Positions 18,860 to 28,540 of a DNA stretch of 64,000 nucleotides are shown in pieces. How positions within the stretch are numbered: the first letter of the stretch is position 1; every line of letters begins with the position of its first letter. The notes beneath the pieces were generated by a model. The model did no database searches and was not told where the DNA came from. It saw only the letters and a program-made list of their open reading frames with translations. The DNA is from JBCCVH01 sp942492555 (GTDB lineage: Bacteria > Bacteroidota > Bacteroidia > Cytophagales > Amoebophilaceae). A program made the position numbers and the translations under genes. The DNA lies in NCBI GenBank assembly GCA_942492555.1, contig CALOEX010000004.1:58342-122341 (forward strand), written 5' to 3'.

Positions 18860-20455
18860 ATGGAAAAAGAACAACATAAAAAAACGCTATATAATCAACT
18901 GTGGGAAGTAGCTAATACCCTTAGGCAAAGAGTAAACAGCAATGAATACAAAGAGTATATACTAGGATTTATTTTTTACAAATATCTCTCTGAAAAAATG
19001 GAAAAAAAGGCAAATGATATACTAAAAAGAGATGGTATAACCTTTAAAGCATTAGATGAAAATACCCCACAAGGTAAAAAAAGAATTGCTGATGTAGGAG
19101 AATCCTGCGTAAGCTCTTTAGGTTATTTTTTAAAGCCGACTGAACTATTATCCTGGTTAGTAGCCAAAGGCAATGGAAAAACACAAAAGACACGGAACAA
19201 CCATAAAAGTGATGGTAGCACTTTTATCTTAGAAGATTTACAAAACATATTAACAAATATTGGAAACAGAACTTTAGGAAAAGAAAGCGAACATAATTTT
19301 GACCATTTATTTGATGACATTGATCTAACTTCTACTAAAATAGCGAAATTACCAAACGATAGGAATGATATCATCGTTAAAATCTTAACATCACTAGATA
19401 GTATTGATTTTTGCATAGAAAATGATGGTGATGTTTTAGGAGATGCTTATGAATACTTGATTGCACAATTTGCAGAGAGTGCAGGAAAAAAAGCAGGCGA
19501 ATTTTACACCCCTAAACAGTTATCGACTATTTTGGCAAAAATTGTAACCTCTCACAAAAAAACGTTACACTCTGTCTATGATCCTACCTGTGGCTCTGGT
19601 TCTCTTTTGTTACAAGTAAAAAAAGAAGCTATACACGTGGAGAAGTTTTATGCACAAGAAAGTAACCGAACCACATACAACTTAGCACGTATGAATATGA
19701 TTTTGCATGGTGTCAAGTATCCTCATTTCGACATTAAACATGAAGATACATTAGAGCGTCCCCAACACCTTGACGAGGAAAAATTCAATGCGATCGTTGC
19801 CAATCCACCTTTTTCTGCCAAATGGTCTGCCAATCCCATATTCCATAACGATGATCGCTTTTCATCCTATGGAAGGCTAGCCCCTAAAAGCAAAGCTGAT
19901 TTTGCCTTTATCCAACATATGATTCATCATTTAGATGAGAGTGGTATGATGGCATGTGTCGTTCCACATGGTGTTTTGTTTAGAGGAGGAGCTGAAAAAC
20001 ATATTCGTCAATACCTAATAGAAGATAAAAACTACCTCGATGCTGTCATTGGCTTACCTCCTAATTTGTTCTATGGAACAAATATTCCAGCGTGTATTTT
20101 GGTTTTTAAAAAATGTAAAGAAACAGATCACATTTTATTTATTGATGCCAGCCGTGAATTTGAAAAAAATAAGAATAAAAATAACCTAACGCCAGCACAC
20201 ATCGAAAAAATAGTAACAACATATCAGCAATATAAATCCATCGATCAATATGCACATGTAGCGACTTTAGCAACGATCAAAGACAACGATTATAATTTAA
20301 ACATTAGCCTATATATTGATGCTACTGTAGAAGAGGAACCCATCGATATAGCCTTCATAGCTTCTCAGCTACAAGACTTGGAGCAAGATATAAACAAAGT
20401 AGATGCAAAACTGGCTACTTTTTGTCAAGAACTGCAAATTAAACCGCCTTTTTAA
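18860..20455 (+). CDS. hsdM: Type I restriction-modification system, methyltransferase subunit HsdM
   Basis: HsdM methylates adenine in the type I recognition site together with HsdS. The 531-residue protein has the helical N-terminal domain (LYNQLWEVANTLRQRVN), FYTPKQLSTILAKIV, the AdoMet motif DPTCGSGSLLL (from residue 241) and the catalytic NPPF at residue 315. It opens an hsdM-hsdS-hsdR array; the hsdS ATG begins two bases after the hsdM stop, which points to coupled translation. The set appears complete and uninterrupted. It starts 137 bases after truB. Confidence 0.95.
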   Translation: MEKEQHKKTLYNQLWEVANTLRQRVNSNEYKEYILGFIFYKYLSEKMEKKANDILKRDGITFKALDENTPQGKKRIADVGESCVSSLGYFLKPTELLSWLVAKGNGKTQKTRNNHKSDGSTFILEDLQNILTNIGNRTLGKESEHNFDHLFDDIDLTSTKIAKLPNDRNDIIVKILTSLDSIDFCIENDGDVLGDAYEYLIAQFAESAGKKAGEFYTPKQLSTILAKIVTSHKKTLHSVYDPTCGSGSLLLQVKKEAIHVEKFYAQESNRTTYNLARMNMILHGVKYPHFDIKHEDTLERPQHLDEEKFNAIVANPPFSAKWSANPIFHNDDRFSSYGRLAPKSKADFAFIQHMIHHLDESGMMACVVPHGVLFRGGAEKHIRQYLIEDKNYLDAVIGLPPNLFYGTNIPACILVFKKCKETDHILFIDASREFEKNKNKNNLTPAHIEKIVTTYQQYKSIDQYAHVATLATIKDNDYNLNISLYIDATVEEEPIDIAFIASQLQDLEQDINKVDAKLATFCQELQIKPPF

Positions 20456-20456
20456 T

Positions 20457-21632
20457 ATGAAAAAACAAATACCTACATTACGTTTTCCTGGATTTACAGG
20501 AGCGTGGGAAAAGAAGAAGTTGGGGGAGGTTACCGATTTAAAAAATGGATATGCCTTTCAAAGTACGCATTACGAACGTATTGGTCTCTATCGCATTATA
20601 ACCATAGGCAATGTTCAAGATGGCTATATGGACACTAAAAAAACTAATCGTATTGCTACGTTGCCAACTGACATACAAGAACACCAAAAATTAAAGCGAA
20701 ATGATATGCTAATCTCTATGACAGGGAATGTAGGCAGAGTATGTCTAGTAGAGTTAGAGAACGCTTTACTTAATCAACGTGTGGGGAAATTTATCCCAAA
20801 AAACATTAATGTAAGATTATTGTTCTATTTCTGTAACCATAGATCATTTCTACATTCAATGGAGCAGAAAGCCGTTGGAGGAGCCCAAGGAAATATCCGA
20901 AAAGAAGACATTCTAAATCATATGATAGAAATACCGAAGCATCCAGAAGAACAAGTCAAAATCGCCTCTTTTCTTGGTGTCATTGATGAAAAAATAAGAC
21001 TACTTGAGGAAAAGCAAAAGGCATTAGCAATCTATAAAAAGGGAATAATGCAACAACTGTTTTCTCAAAAAATGCGTTTTAAAAATCAATATGGCAAATC
21101 CTATCCAGCGTGGGAAAAGAAGCAAGTCAATAACTTTTTTAAGATTACAAGAGGGGTTGTTCTTTCTATGAAAAAGATAAAAGAAAAACCAATTAACGAT
21201 TACATTTATCCTGTATTTTCATCTCAGACTCAGAATCAAGGGTTAGCAGGTTTTTACAATCAGTTTTTATTTGAAAACGCTATTACATGGACTACAGATG
21301 GCGCATATGCAGGAAATGTAAAATATAGAAACGGAAAATTTTATTGTACCAATGTATGTGGTGTGTTAATTAGTGAAAAGGGATATGCGAATATTTTTGT
21401 AGCAGAATTACTTAATTCAGTTTCCAGAAAATATGTTTCTTACGTAGGAAATCCAAAACTGATGAATAATGTTATGTCAAAAATTGTCTTAATGTTACCC
21501 CGATCTATCCAAGAACAAATCAAAATCGCCTCTTTTCTTGGTGTCATTGATGAAAAAATAAAGCTTGTCCATCAACAACTTCACCACACCCAAACCTACA
21601 AACAAGGGTTATTACAACAACTATTTTGTTAA
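20457..21632 (+). CDS. hsdS: Type I restriction-modification system, specificity subunit HsdS
   Basis: HsdS determines the bipartite DNA target. The 391 residues form two similar halves, each a target recognition domain (starting FPGFTGAWEKKKLGEV and YPAWEKKQVNNFF) followed by a conserved helical spacer. Both spacers contain IKIASFLGVIDEKI or a near copy and end in a QQLF motif. The start ATG 20457 is two bases after hsdM; an upstream in-frame start inside hsdM (20403) is rejected because homology begins with MKKQIPTLRFPGF. The two spacers share a nearly exact 51-bp DNA repeat, which could permit exchange of recognition domains. Confidence 0.93.
   Translation: MKKQIPTLRFPGFTGAWEKKKLGEVTDLKNGYAFQSTHYERIGLYRIITIGNVQDGYMDTKKTNRIATLPTDIQEHQKLKRNDMLISMTGNVGRVCLVELENALLNQRVGKFIPKNINVRLLFYFCNHRSFLHSMEQKAVGGAQGNIRKEDILNHMIEIPKHPEEQVKIASFLGVIDEKIRLLEEKQKALAIYKKGIMQQLFSQKMRFKNQYGKSYPAWEKKQVNNFFKITRGVVLSMKKIKEKPINDYIYPVFSSQTQNQGLAGFYNQFLFENAITWTTDGAYAGNVKYRNGKFYCTNVCGVLISEKGYANIFVAELLNSVSRKYVSYVGNPKLMNNVMSKIVLMLPRSIQEQIKIASFLGVIDEKIKLVHQQLHHTQTYKQGLLQQLFC
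20947..21561 (+). repeat. Pair of 51-bp direct repeats in the two halves of hsdS
   Basis: Copies lie at 20947-20997 and 21511-21561 and differ at one position (AAGAACAAGTC versus AAGAACAAATC at the start). They encode the conserved helical spacers after each target recognition domain. The near-identity at DNA level exceeds what protein conservation requires, which suggests recent duplication or homogenisation. Confidence 0.9.
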
Positions 21633-21642
21633 AAAAATCAAT

Positions 21643-24456
21643 ATGAGTACACAGACAGAACATGCATTGGAAAAAAGTTTAGTAGAACAATTATGTGCTA
21701 ATGGTTATGAAAAAATAGTAATCAGAAATGATGAAGAACTACTAGCTAATCTCAAGAAACAATTAGAAAAGCATAACCAAAAGACTTTTTCAGACAATGA
21801 ATTCGAGCACATTTTTAAACATCTCACAAGTCGTAATAACGTTTTTGCTAAAGCAAAAATATTACGAGATCAATTTGCTTTTAAGAATGATAAAAATGCA
21901 TCGGTCTGGATCAACTTTTTCAATATAGATTTTTGGTGGAGGAATCAATACCAAGTTGCACAACAAATCCGCCAAGAAGGAATCTATAAAAATCGCTATG
22001 ATGTTACCATTTTGATCAACGGATTACCTCTGTTACAAATTGAATTAAAAAGGAGCGGTTTGGAATTACAAAAAGCTTATGACCAAATAAAAAGCTACTA
22101 CAAACACTCGCATTCATCAAGCGCTACAAGCCTTTTTCAATTCATTCAACTCTTTGTTATTTCCAATGGTACTCATACCAAATATTATGCGAATGGGGGC
22201 AATACAGAAACAGACTTTAAACAGACTTTTTACTGGACGGATAAAGACAATAAACACCTTACTACCTTAGAAGAGTTTGCCAACACTTTTTTGGCTCCAT
22301 GTCATCTCTCCAAGATGATCACCAAGTATATGGTCACCCACAAAGATAAACGATTGATGGTGCTTCGTCCCTACCAAGTCTACGCAATAGAGTCCATTGT
22401 AGATCGGGTAGAAAACACAAAGAAAAATGGATATATATGGCATACTACAGGTTCAGGCAAAACGCTGACCTCTTTTAAAGTAAGTCAAATTCTTTCTAAA
22501 CTTCCCCATGTAGATAAAGTGGTCTTTTGTGTAGATAGAAAGGCTTTGGACAATCAAACCGTTACAGAGTTCAATCATTTCAAAGCTGATTGTGTCGATT
22601 TAACAGAAAACACAGTTTCCCTGGTCAAGCAACTCAAGGATGAACAGAATAAATTAGTCGTTACAACCATTCAAAAACTCCATAAAGCCATCACCGAACC
22701 AGAGCACGCAAAAATACTAAATGCTTTACAAGAGAAAAAAATAGTTTTTATATTCGATGAGTGCCATCGTTCACAATTTGGCAAAATCCATCAGGAAATT
22801 ACCTCCTATTTTAAAAATTATCAATTATTTGGTTTTACAGGAACACCTATTTTTGTAGAAAATGCATTAAACAACAGACCAAATCAAACAACAGCTAGTT
22901 TATTTGAAAAGAAATTGCATCAGTATGTCATCACAGATGCAATTAAAGATGGCAATGTATTAAAATTTTCTGTGGAGTATATAGGTAATAAATACCAAGA
23001 AAGAAAGGACTCAAAAAACAACATTGATATTGAAGTAGTAGAGCATGTTGATAAACCAGAGTTAATGGAAAATAGCGAGCGCATTGAAAAGATTGTCCAT
23101 TATATATTGCAACAATATCCTAGCAAAACGCATGAAAAAAAGTTTAACGCTATGTTTTGCGTGAATAGTATCGATGGGTTAATCAAGTATTATGATGCAT
23201 TGCTTAGGCTTAAAAAAGAAGGTAACCATGGCTTGAAGTTGGCTACTATTTTCAGTTATGCAGGATATAAACCCTTAGAAGATGATATGTATCGACGGGA
23301 GAAATTAGATTTGTATATTGATGAATATAACGAAACTTTTGGCACAAAATATTCAACGAAAGAGCAAGAGCTGTTTGATAATTATTACCGAGATGTAGCC
23401 CAACGTATGAGAGACAGAGAAATTGATTTACTTGTCGTAGTCAATATGTTTTTGACAGGTTTTGATAGTAAGAAATTAAATACACTATTCGTAGATAAAA
23501 ATCTAAGGTATCATGGTTTAATTCAGGCATACTCACGCACAAACCGCATTTATGGAAATAAAAAATCTCATGGAAACATTGTTGTTTTTCGTGATCTGAA
23601 ACAAGCAACCGATGATGCTATTGCTTTGTTTGCTGATAAAGAAGCAAAAGAAACTATTGTGATGGAGTCGTATGAACAATATATACAAAAAATCGACAAA
23701 GCATATGATGCACTCCTAAGTGTTGCACCTACTGTTGATGCAGTAAACAATTTGAAAAGTGAAAAAAAGAAGTTTGCTTTCGTTGAAGCATTCCGCAATT
23801 TAATCCGTATTCACAATATCATTACTTCGTTTGCAGATTTTTCATATGATCACATTGCTATGAAAAAAGATGCTTTTGAAGGTTATCAGCTAAAGTATAA
23901 TAATATTTATGCAAATACCCGTTCATCCACTCAAAAAGAAAAAAAGGTAAAAAATTCCATGTTAGAAGAGATTGATTTTGAATTAGAACTCATTCGTAGA
24001 GACGAAATCAATGTTCCGTATATCCTTGGTCTATTGTTTAGAGTGAATAAAGAAAAAGAAAAAGAATCTTATCCGGAAAAATTAAAAGAAATTTTAGCGA
24101 TGATAGACAGAGAGCCTTCTTTACATAACCAAAAAGAATTGCTTAAAGAATTTATTTTAAAACATCTTCCTTTTATAAATAAAGAAAATATAGAAAACTT
24201 TGATGAAAAATATAAAATTTATCAACATGAAGCTAGAGAAAAAGCAAAAGACACCCTTATCAAAAAGGAAAATATGAATAGGTCTGAATTCGAAAAGTTT
24301 ATAAATAAATATCTTTTTTCTAATAAAATGCCCCCGAAAGATGATTTTCTCGATCTCCTTGTAGAGCAACCTTATATTGATGAACGGCTTGTTGTTCGGG
24401 ATAGAATTTATGATGAAATACGAACATTTATACAGACTTATGTAGATCTAGATTAA
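21643..24456 (+). CDS. hsdR: Type I restriction-modification system, endonuclease/translocase subunit HsdR
   Basis: HsdR cleaves unmodified DNA after ATP-driven translocation. The 937-residue chain has an N-terminal PD-(D/E)XK nuclease with D120 and E134-x-K136 (YDVTILINGL then LQIELKRSG). The SF2 helicase follows, with Walker A GSGKT at residues 270-274 and a DECH box at 372-375, then FGFTGTP and QAYSRTNRIYG. The start ATG 21643 (MSTQTEHALEKSLVEQL) is preferred over an in-frame start within hsdS. It lies 10 bases after hsdS. All key residues are present, so the system looks functional. Confidence 0.95.
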   Translation: MSTQTEHALEKSLVEQLCANGYEKIVIRNDEELLANLKKQLEKHNQKTFSDNEFEHIFKHLTSRNNVFAKAKILRDQFAFKNDKNASVWINFFNIDFWWRNQYQVAQQIRQEGIYKNRYDVTILINGLPLLQIELKRSGLELQKAYDQIKSYYKHSHSSSATSLFQFIQLFVISNGTHTKYYANGGNTETDFKQTFYWTDKDNKHLTTLEEFANTFLAPCHLSKMITKYMVTHKDKRLMVLRPYQVYAIESIVDRVENTKKNGYIWHTTGSGKTLTSFKVSQILSKLPHVDKVVFCVDRKALDNQTVTEFNHFKADCVDLTENTVSLVKQLKDEQNKLVVTTIQKLHKAITEPEHAKILNALQEKKIVFIFDECHRSQFGKIHQEITSYFKNYQLFGFTGTPIFVENALNNRPNQTTASLFEKKLHQYVITDAIKDGNVLKFSVEYIGNKYQERKDSKNNIDIEVVEHVDKPELMENSERIEKIVHYILQQYPSKTHEKKFNAMFCVNSIDGLIKYYDALLRLKKEGNHGLKLATIFSYAGYKPLEDDMYRREKLDLYIDEYNETFGTKYSTKEQELFDNYYRDVAQRMRDREIDLLVVVNMFLTGFDSKKLNTLFVDKNLRYHGLIQAYSRTNRIYGNKKSHGNIVVFRDLKQATDDAIALFADKEAKETIVMESYEQYIQKIDKAYDALLSVAPTVDAVNNLKSEKKKFAFVEAFRNLIRIHNIITSFADFSYDHIAMKKDAFEGYQLKYNNIYANTRSSTQKEKKVKNSMLEEIDFELELIRRDEINVPYILGLLFRVNKEKEKESYPEKLKEILAMIDREPSLHNQKELLKEFILKHLPFINKENIENFDEKYKIYQHEAREKAKDTLIKKENMNRSEFEKFINKYLFSNKMPPKDDFLDLLVEQPYIDERLVVRDRIYDEIRTFIQTYVDLD

Positions 24457-24801
24457 GGCATCATTTTTATGAAAAAATTAATTTAGCAAAACTGGCATCT
24501 AAAGAGAAAAGTACAAAATCCAATACAGAAAAAACACGATATTCTTTCCAACAAAAAAGCTGTGCATTTGTCATTTTTTTTTTTTTATAAAAATGTTTTG
24601 CTAGATAGAAAAAAAAGCCATTGAACTTAGTTTTGTTAAATAAATACATATATATTTTTATATTAAAGAAGCTAAGTGATCTATTTTATTTGTAAAAAAT
24701 AACCAGTCAACAATAAAAGTATTATCTTTGTAAAAATGATGGAAATGATAATCATCTTATCAACTAAATTATTAAACTTTTTAATTTTAAAATAACTTAC
24801 C
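24457..24801. other. Intergenic region, 345 bp, very AT-rich
   Basis: This gap between hsdR and a small membrane-protein gene holds long A and T tracts (for example around 24573-24590). I see no supported gene, RNA or terminator. It probably carries the promoter of the downstream gene, but no clear TAnnTTTG box stands out. Confidence 0.5.
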
Positions 24802-25272
24802 ATGACAAAAAAAACAAAATTATCACTATTTTTATTCGTTGTAACTGCAATGATGTTGCCAACGCTAACAGCATCTACTTATGTAAAAGAAACAAAGGAC
24901 TTTGTTAAAAAAAATCCTACCTATGTTGTAGCATCTGTAACGGGTCTGTTCTTTTTTAACAGTACAGTTAAGAATTATCTCTATAGTGGTGTATATGATA
25001 AAATAGGTATAAAAGCTATACATAGCAAAGCTTTAACTTATAAAATAGATGATTCAAGATTTAAGCAATTTATGACATTTGCTACTTTTACTGCTCTTGC
25101 CTGTTCTATCATTTATCTTCTTACTAAAAAAACTAATCTTATAAAAGGAAATAAGATTAAACAAGGAGCTATAGGTATGGCTATTGAAGTGGCGACTCTT
25201 ATTATTGGTTTAGGATTGATTACACAGATGTACGATAAGTATTACGATGTATCTAGCACTGAAGAGAACTAA
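24802..25272 (+). CDS. Small membrane protein with signal peptide (unknown function)
   Basis: The 156-residue product has a signal peptide (MTKKTKLSLFLFVVTAMMLP...TASTYV) and about three further hydrophobic segments (YVVASVTGLFFF near 37-50, FMTFATFTALACSIIYLL near 90-108, IGMAIEVATLIIGLGLI near 124-142). I do not recognise a family. It is the first of three small genes with this leader-plus-helices layout, on the same strand and spaced 80-220 bases apart. A strong terminator follows, so it is a single transcription unit. Confidence 0.7.
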   Translation: MTKKTKLSLFLFVVTAMMLPTLTASTYVKETKDFVKKNPTYVVASVTGLFFFNSTVKNYLYSGVYDKIGIKAIHSKALTYKIDDSRFKQFMTFATFTALACSIIYLLTKKTNLIKGNKIKQGAIGMAIEVATLIIGLGLITQMYDKYYDVSSTEEN

Positions 25273-25293
25273 TAGACATAAAACATAATGTAT

Positions 25294-25332
25294 AAAAAGT
25301 CCCAAGCCACATGGCTTGGGACTTTTTTTTTT
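25294..25332 (+). terminator. Rho-independent terminator after the 156-aa membrane protein gene
   Basis: A perfect 15-bp inverted repeat (AAAAAGTCCCAAGCC, loop ACAT, GGCTTGGGACTTTTT) runs into a T tract of about ten bases. It lies 21 bases after the stop codon. The A-rich left side means it may also work in the opposite direction. Confidence 0.93.
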
Positions 25333-25494
25333 GTTTAAACAATACTAAATAAATATAAACAAAATAAATGTTTATATAGTCCAAAAAATACCCCCTATAG
25401 ACCACACTTTCATATAGAAAAAATACAAAAAACAAAAAAATCATTATCTTAAAAACAAGAGCTTACATACTCATTGTTTCAAACCTTATCCACC

Positions 25495-25920
25495 ATGCAA
25501 CCAAAAACAAAAAAAATCACCATACTTCTCTTATGTTTTGTTATCCTCCACACTACACATCAAATACTAGCCCTAAAAAGCCAAATTACACCTGTAAAGA
25601 CCCATTACCACTCTACTCCTCAACAACCAACTACTATACAACCTACAGAGTGGTTAGCTCTTTCCTTGACTATAATAGTCTTTGTAAAAATTTACGATAT
25701 CTTCATGTACAGGACAATGCCTTGCATACAAAAAAGTCACTTAGGTAAAAAAATCCCAGCCCACATCCTTTCCTTGCTTGCCTATGCGTTCACTATTACT
25801 TGTAATTTGCTGCTGCTGTACTTCATGAATAAAGCAGATACCTACCTAAGTCACCAACTTGTATCCTCTAAACAAACAAATGGAATGTATAATCAAAAAC
25901 ATATAATCACTCAAAAATAA
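25495..25920 (+). CDS. Small membrane protein with signal peptide (unknown function)
   Basis: About 141 residues from ATG 25495 (MQPKTKKITILLLCFVILH); a TTG at 25474 would add seven residues. After the leader and a Pro/Thr/Gln-rich linker there are two hydrophobic helices (WLALSLTIIVFVKIYDIF and LSLLAYAFTITCNLLLLYF) separated by a basic loop (IQKSHLGKKIPAH). The helix-loop-helix pattern resembles the next gene (136 aa), suggesting diverged paralogues. No family is recognised and no clear terminator follows. Confidence 0.65.
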   Translation: MQPKTKKITILLLCFVILHTTHQILALKSQITPVKTHYHSTPQQPTTIQPTEWLALSLTIIVFVKIYDIFMYRTMPCIQKSHLGKKIPAHILSLLAYAFTITCNLLLLYFMNKADTYLSHQLVSSKQTNGMYNQKHIITQK

Positions 25921-26001
25921 AAATAAATCAAAAAAAATAGTTATATTATAAATGTACAATATAGATAACTTTTAATTTCTAACTTCTAACCTATTCATAT
26001 C

Positions 26002-26412
26002 ATGATAAAAAAACACAAAGTATTATTGCTTTTATTATTTTTTACCCCAATGCTCATGCAGTTGCATGCGACTATTAACTCACAAAGTAAAAGTAAAACA
26101 ATTCGTAGCAATATCACCCGACTTGGGAAAAAATCTACTGGTTATCAATATGGGACTGTGGCTACTATGGGAATAATAGTGTTACTACTCTCTTTTCAGG
26201 TTTATGAGTTTTGTAGCAGAAAAGTTCCAGAATGGCTAAAAGGTAAAAACACGACTCCTCTACAGGGAAAAATAGCCATTAATTTATTTTCTTTACTTCC
26301 TTGTTTACTTTTAGTAATACTTGGCTATGAAGCAATAAAATGGCAACGCAAAACGTTCAACTCTAATAATAATAATAATAATAATAATAGTAATACAACG
26401 AATGATGTCTAG
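26002..26412 (+). CDS. Small membrane protein with signal peptide and poly-Asn tail (unknown function)
   Basis: The 136-residue protein has a signal peptide (MIKKHKVLLLLLFFTPMLMQLHA), then two hydrophobic helices (TMGIIVLLLSFQVYEF and ISLLPCLLLVILGY-like) around a basic loop (VPEWLKGKNTTPLQGKI). Near the C-terminus an eight-unit AAT microsatellite encodes eight asparagines. A strong terminator follows 19 bases after the stop. It is similar in layout to the preceding 141-aa gene. The function is unknown. Confidence 0.68.
   Translation: MIKKHKVLLLLLFFTPMLMQLHATINSQSKSKTIRSNITRLGKKSTGYQYGTVATMGIIVLLLSFQVYEFCSRKVPEWLKGKNTTPLQGKIAINLFSLLPCLLLVILGYEAIKWQRKTFNSNNNNNNNNSNTTNDV
26365..26388 (+). repeat. 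(AAT)8 microsatellite inside the coding region
   Basis: Eight perfect AAT units encode poly-Asn close to the C-terminus of the 136-aa membrane protein. Because the unit is three bases long, length changes would keep the frame. Confidence 0.95.
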
Positions 26413-26430
26413 TTTTTCTTATTAAAACCG

Positions 26431-26468
26431 AAACACCAAGGTAAGCATACCTTGGTGTTTTTTTTTTC
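26431..26468 (+). terminator. Rho-independent terminator after the 136-aa membrane protein gene
   Basis: A perfect 13-bp stem (AAACACCAAGGTA, loop AGCA, TACCTTGGTGTTT) is followed by a run of T. It separates the plus-strand cluster from the minus-strand AAA/nuclease pseudogene beyond. Confidence 0.93.
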
Positions 26469-26548
26469 AAAAAAATGCAAGGTAAACATACAAAAATAAA
26501 CGTTGACACAAATTCAATGTAAACAAAATCCTCCTATACATTTTCCAC

Positions 26549-28279
26549 CTACCCTGCAATCTCATAACACATTTCCATCTCTGATTTATTGAAAGATACC
26601 CCCATGAGAACAAACTTCTTAACACCTTTCGTTGTCAAATCTCGCTTATAGGCCAATGTTTTAATCTGTGCCAGTGCAGTATCCGCCACCTCTTTGAGCC
26701 TTTCCGTTTTTGCTGCGACTTTAAGCTCTAAAATAATGCCATATTGCGATTTATTTTTTGGTTCTATGCAAATATCATAGATTCCTCCTCCGCTGATTCT
26801 ATTGGAAGTGACTATATGGCTATGGCTTAAACAAGCACTTATCCCCAGCACCAGCCCATGATAAAACTGCTCGTAATGTTTGCCAGCCTTATCGAAAAAA
26901 CTAGGCACACGTACCAAATAATCCTCTAAAAAAGTTTAAAAAGCAGGGACATCACCTCTTATCAAAGCATCCATACCATTATAATAATGATCTTTTCTGC
27001 CATTCGTTACCGCATTGACAACAATTTTCCTCATGCTTTCCCGCACTTCTTCATTCACAAAAGAGAGGGTATAGACCTCTTCGCCAAAATTGCCCATAGC
27101 TGTCTTTTCAATGCGCATATAACCTGCAAGCAACATGAGACTCCAAAAAGAAGAGCGGTCTGTCTTCAGGCTTTTACCTAAAATGACATTGGGATTGATA
27201 AGGCTTTGTATGGGTATTTTATTGACCAGTTGTGATAAATCTTTTTCTAATGTCGTGATGTTTTTTGCAATGAGATCCCTGATAATGGTTGTACCACCAC
27301 TGTCAAACCAATAATAGTCTAAACTTTTTTCTATCGGTTTCGTGTTGCTTGATCAGCAAACATAATAATGGAAAGAGGATTATACAGCGTATAACCTTCT
27401 ACAATATAGCCATTGTACATCTCTTTGAGTTCATGTGCTTTTTGTGGTAATCCTGCTTGATCTAAGTAATGATCGATCTGTCTCTTCTGGTGTAAACCCG
27501 AAGCAATTCGCATATCCTGAAGAGGAAATCGTACTGTATACCTTTACATTGTTCAGCTCAGAAAAAAGAGAGGATTTAACAATTTGTAAAATGCCGGTAA
27601 TCAAACCTTTATGTAGGTAATCATTGCCTTTAAAAGCTTTGTTAAATAGCGTGGCAATAAGGCTACGCATCTCTTCATAATAACCATGCACATGGGCATC
27701 ATGCAAAGGCGTGTCATATTCATCAAGGAGAAGCATGACCTTTTTGCCTGTATGAAAATGTATATATTTAGATAAAATGTAGAGGAATTCTTTATAATCT
27801 TCGTAAGAGACTGTTTTATTAAGATATTTTTTAATCAATGCCTTTTGTTCTTCACTTAGCTTATCAGAAAGTTGCAAATATTTATGCTCTTCAAATACAT
27901 TTCTGACAAGGTTTTTAATGAGTGCATAAGCCTCTTCAAAATTTTTGCCACGTACCTCCTTCAACGTCAAAAAAATAACAGGAAACTGCCCTTGCAACGC
28001 CATCACCTCGGGATGTTTGCTAATAGCAAGTCCTTCAAAAAGCCCTTTGGTAGCAACGCCATCCACCTCTTTGGCAAAAAAGTGTTGCATCATAGAAAGG
28101 CTCAATGTTTTGCCAAATCTACGTGGGCGAGTAATCAAAGCGATTTCATCACCAGCATAAATAAACTCTTTGATCATCAACGTTTTATCTACAAAGAGAT
28201 AGTGCTGTTTTTTTGTATTGCTATCTTGTATCAAAGAGGCAAAATTGTCTATACCAATGGGAAACATGTATGAAGCCAT
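26549..28279 (-). pseudogene. Disrupted AAA-ATPase-like / PD-(D/E)XK nuclease protein (copy A)
   Basis: This is a close copy of the intact gene at 29981-31714 with three lesions. First, GATC is duplicated near 27473-27480, a +4 frameshift after FGFTPEETD. Second, a 7-bp unit CAAGCAA, present twice in the intact copy, occurs once here (near 27345-27355), another frameshift. Third, a TAA stop at 26936-26938 replaces the Gln codon of AFQVFLEDYL. The start (MASYMFPIGIDNFASL), the Walker A and Walker B segments and the C-terminal nuclease core (GGGIYDICIEPK, ILELKVA) are otherwise readable. The lesions look recent because the rest is nearly identical to copy B. A shortened protein of about 270 residues carrying only the ATPase part could still be made from 28279. 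Confidence 0.92.
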
Positions 28280-28410
28280 AGGTATGTTGTAAAGGATGAT
28301 AGGTCAAAGATAATAAACGTGCTACGAAGCTACCTAGTGTAGGTGAAACAAGCAGAACACATGCATACACTTTTGTACTGATCTGTTACCCTTTACTCCT
28401 CATGATGCAT

Positions 28411-28501
28411 TTTTCATTTTTCATTTCTTTTCCTTTACTAATGTACATTTTTGTAAACCTCTTTACATATATTGTATAGCAAAAAATGCAACATTGTCTT
28501 T
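28411..28501 (+). repeat. Dispersed non-coding repeat R85, copy a
   Basis: This stretch of about 90 bp contains CTAATGTACATTTTTGTAAA and then TATAGCAAAAAATGCAACAT. Near-identical copies occur at 29861-29952 and 34553-34642, and an inverted copy at 44288-44382. This copy lies between the 396-aa-type pentapeptide gene and the AAA pseudogene, upstream of the latter's start. I see no open reading frame. Confidence 0.85.
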
Positions 28502-28540
28502 ATGATGAGTTTTTCGTTATTCATTATTCATTTTTTCGTG

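Noticed and set aside
24467..24649. 60-codon minus-strand frame downstream of hsdR
   Set aside because: It is very rich in Phe, Lys and Tyr from A/T tracts and shows no recognisable feature.
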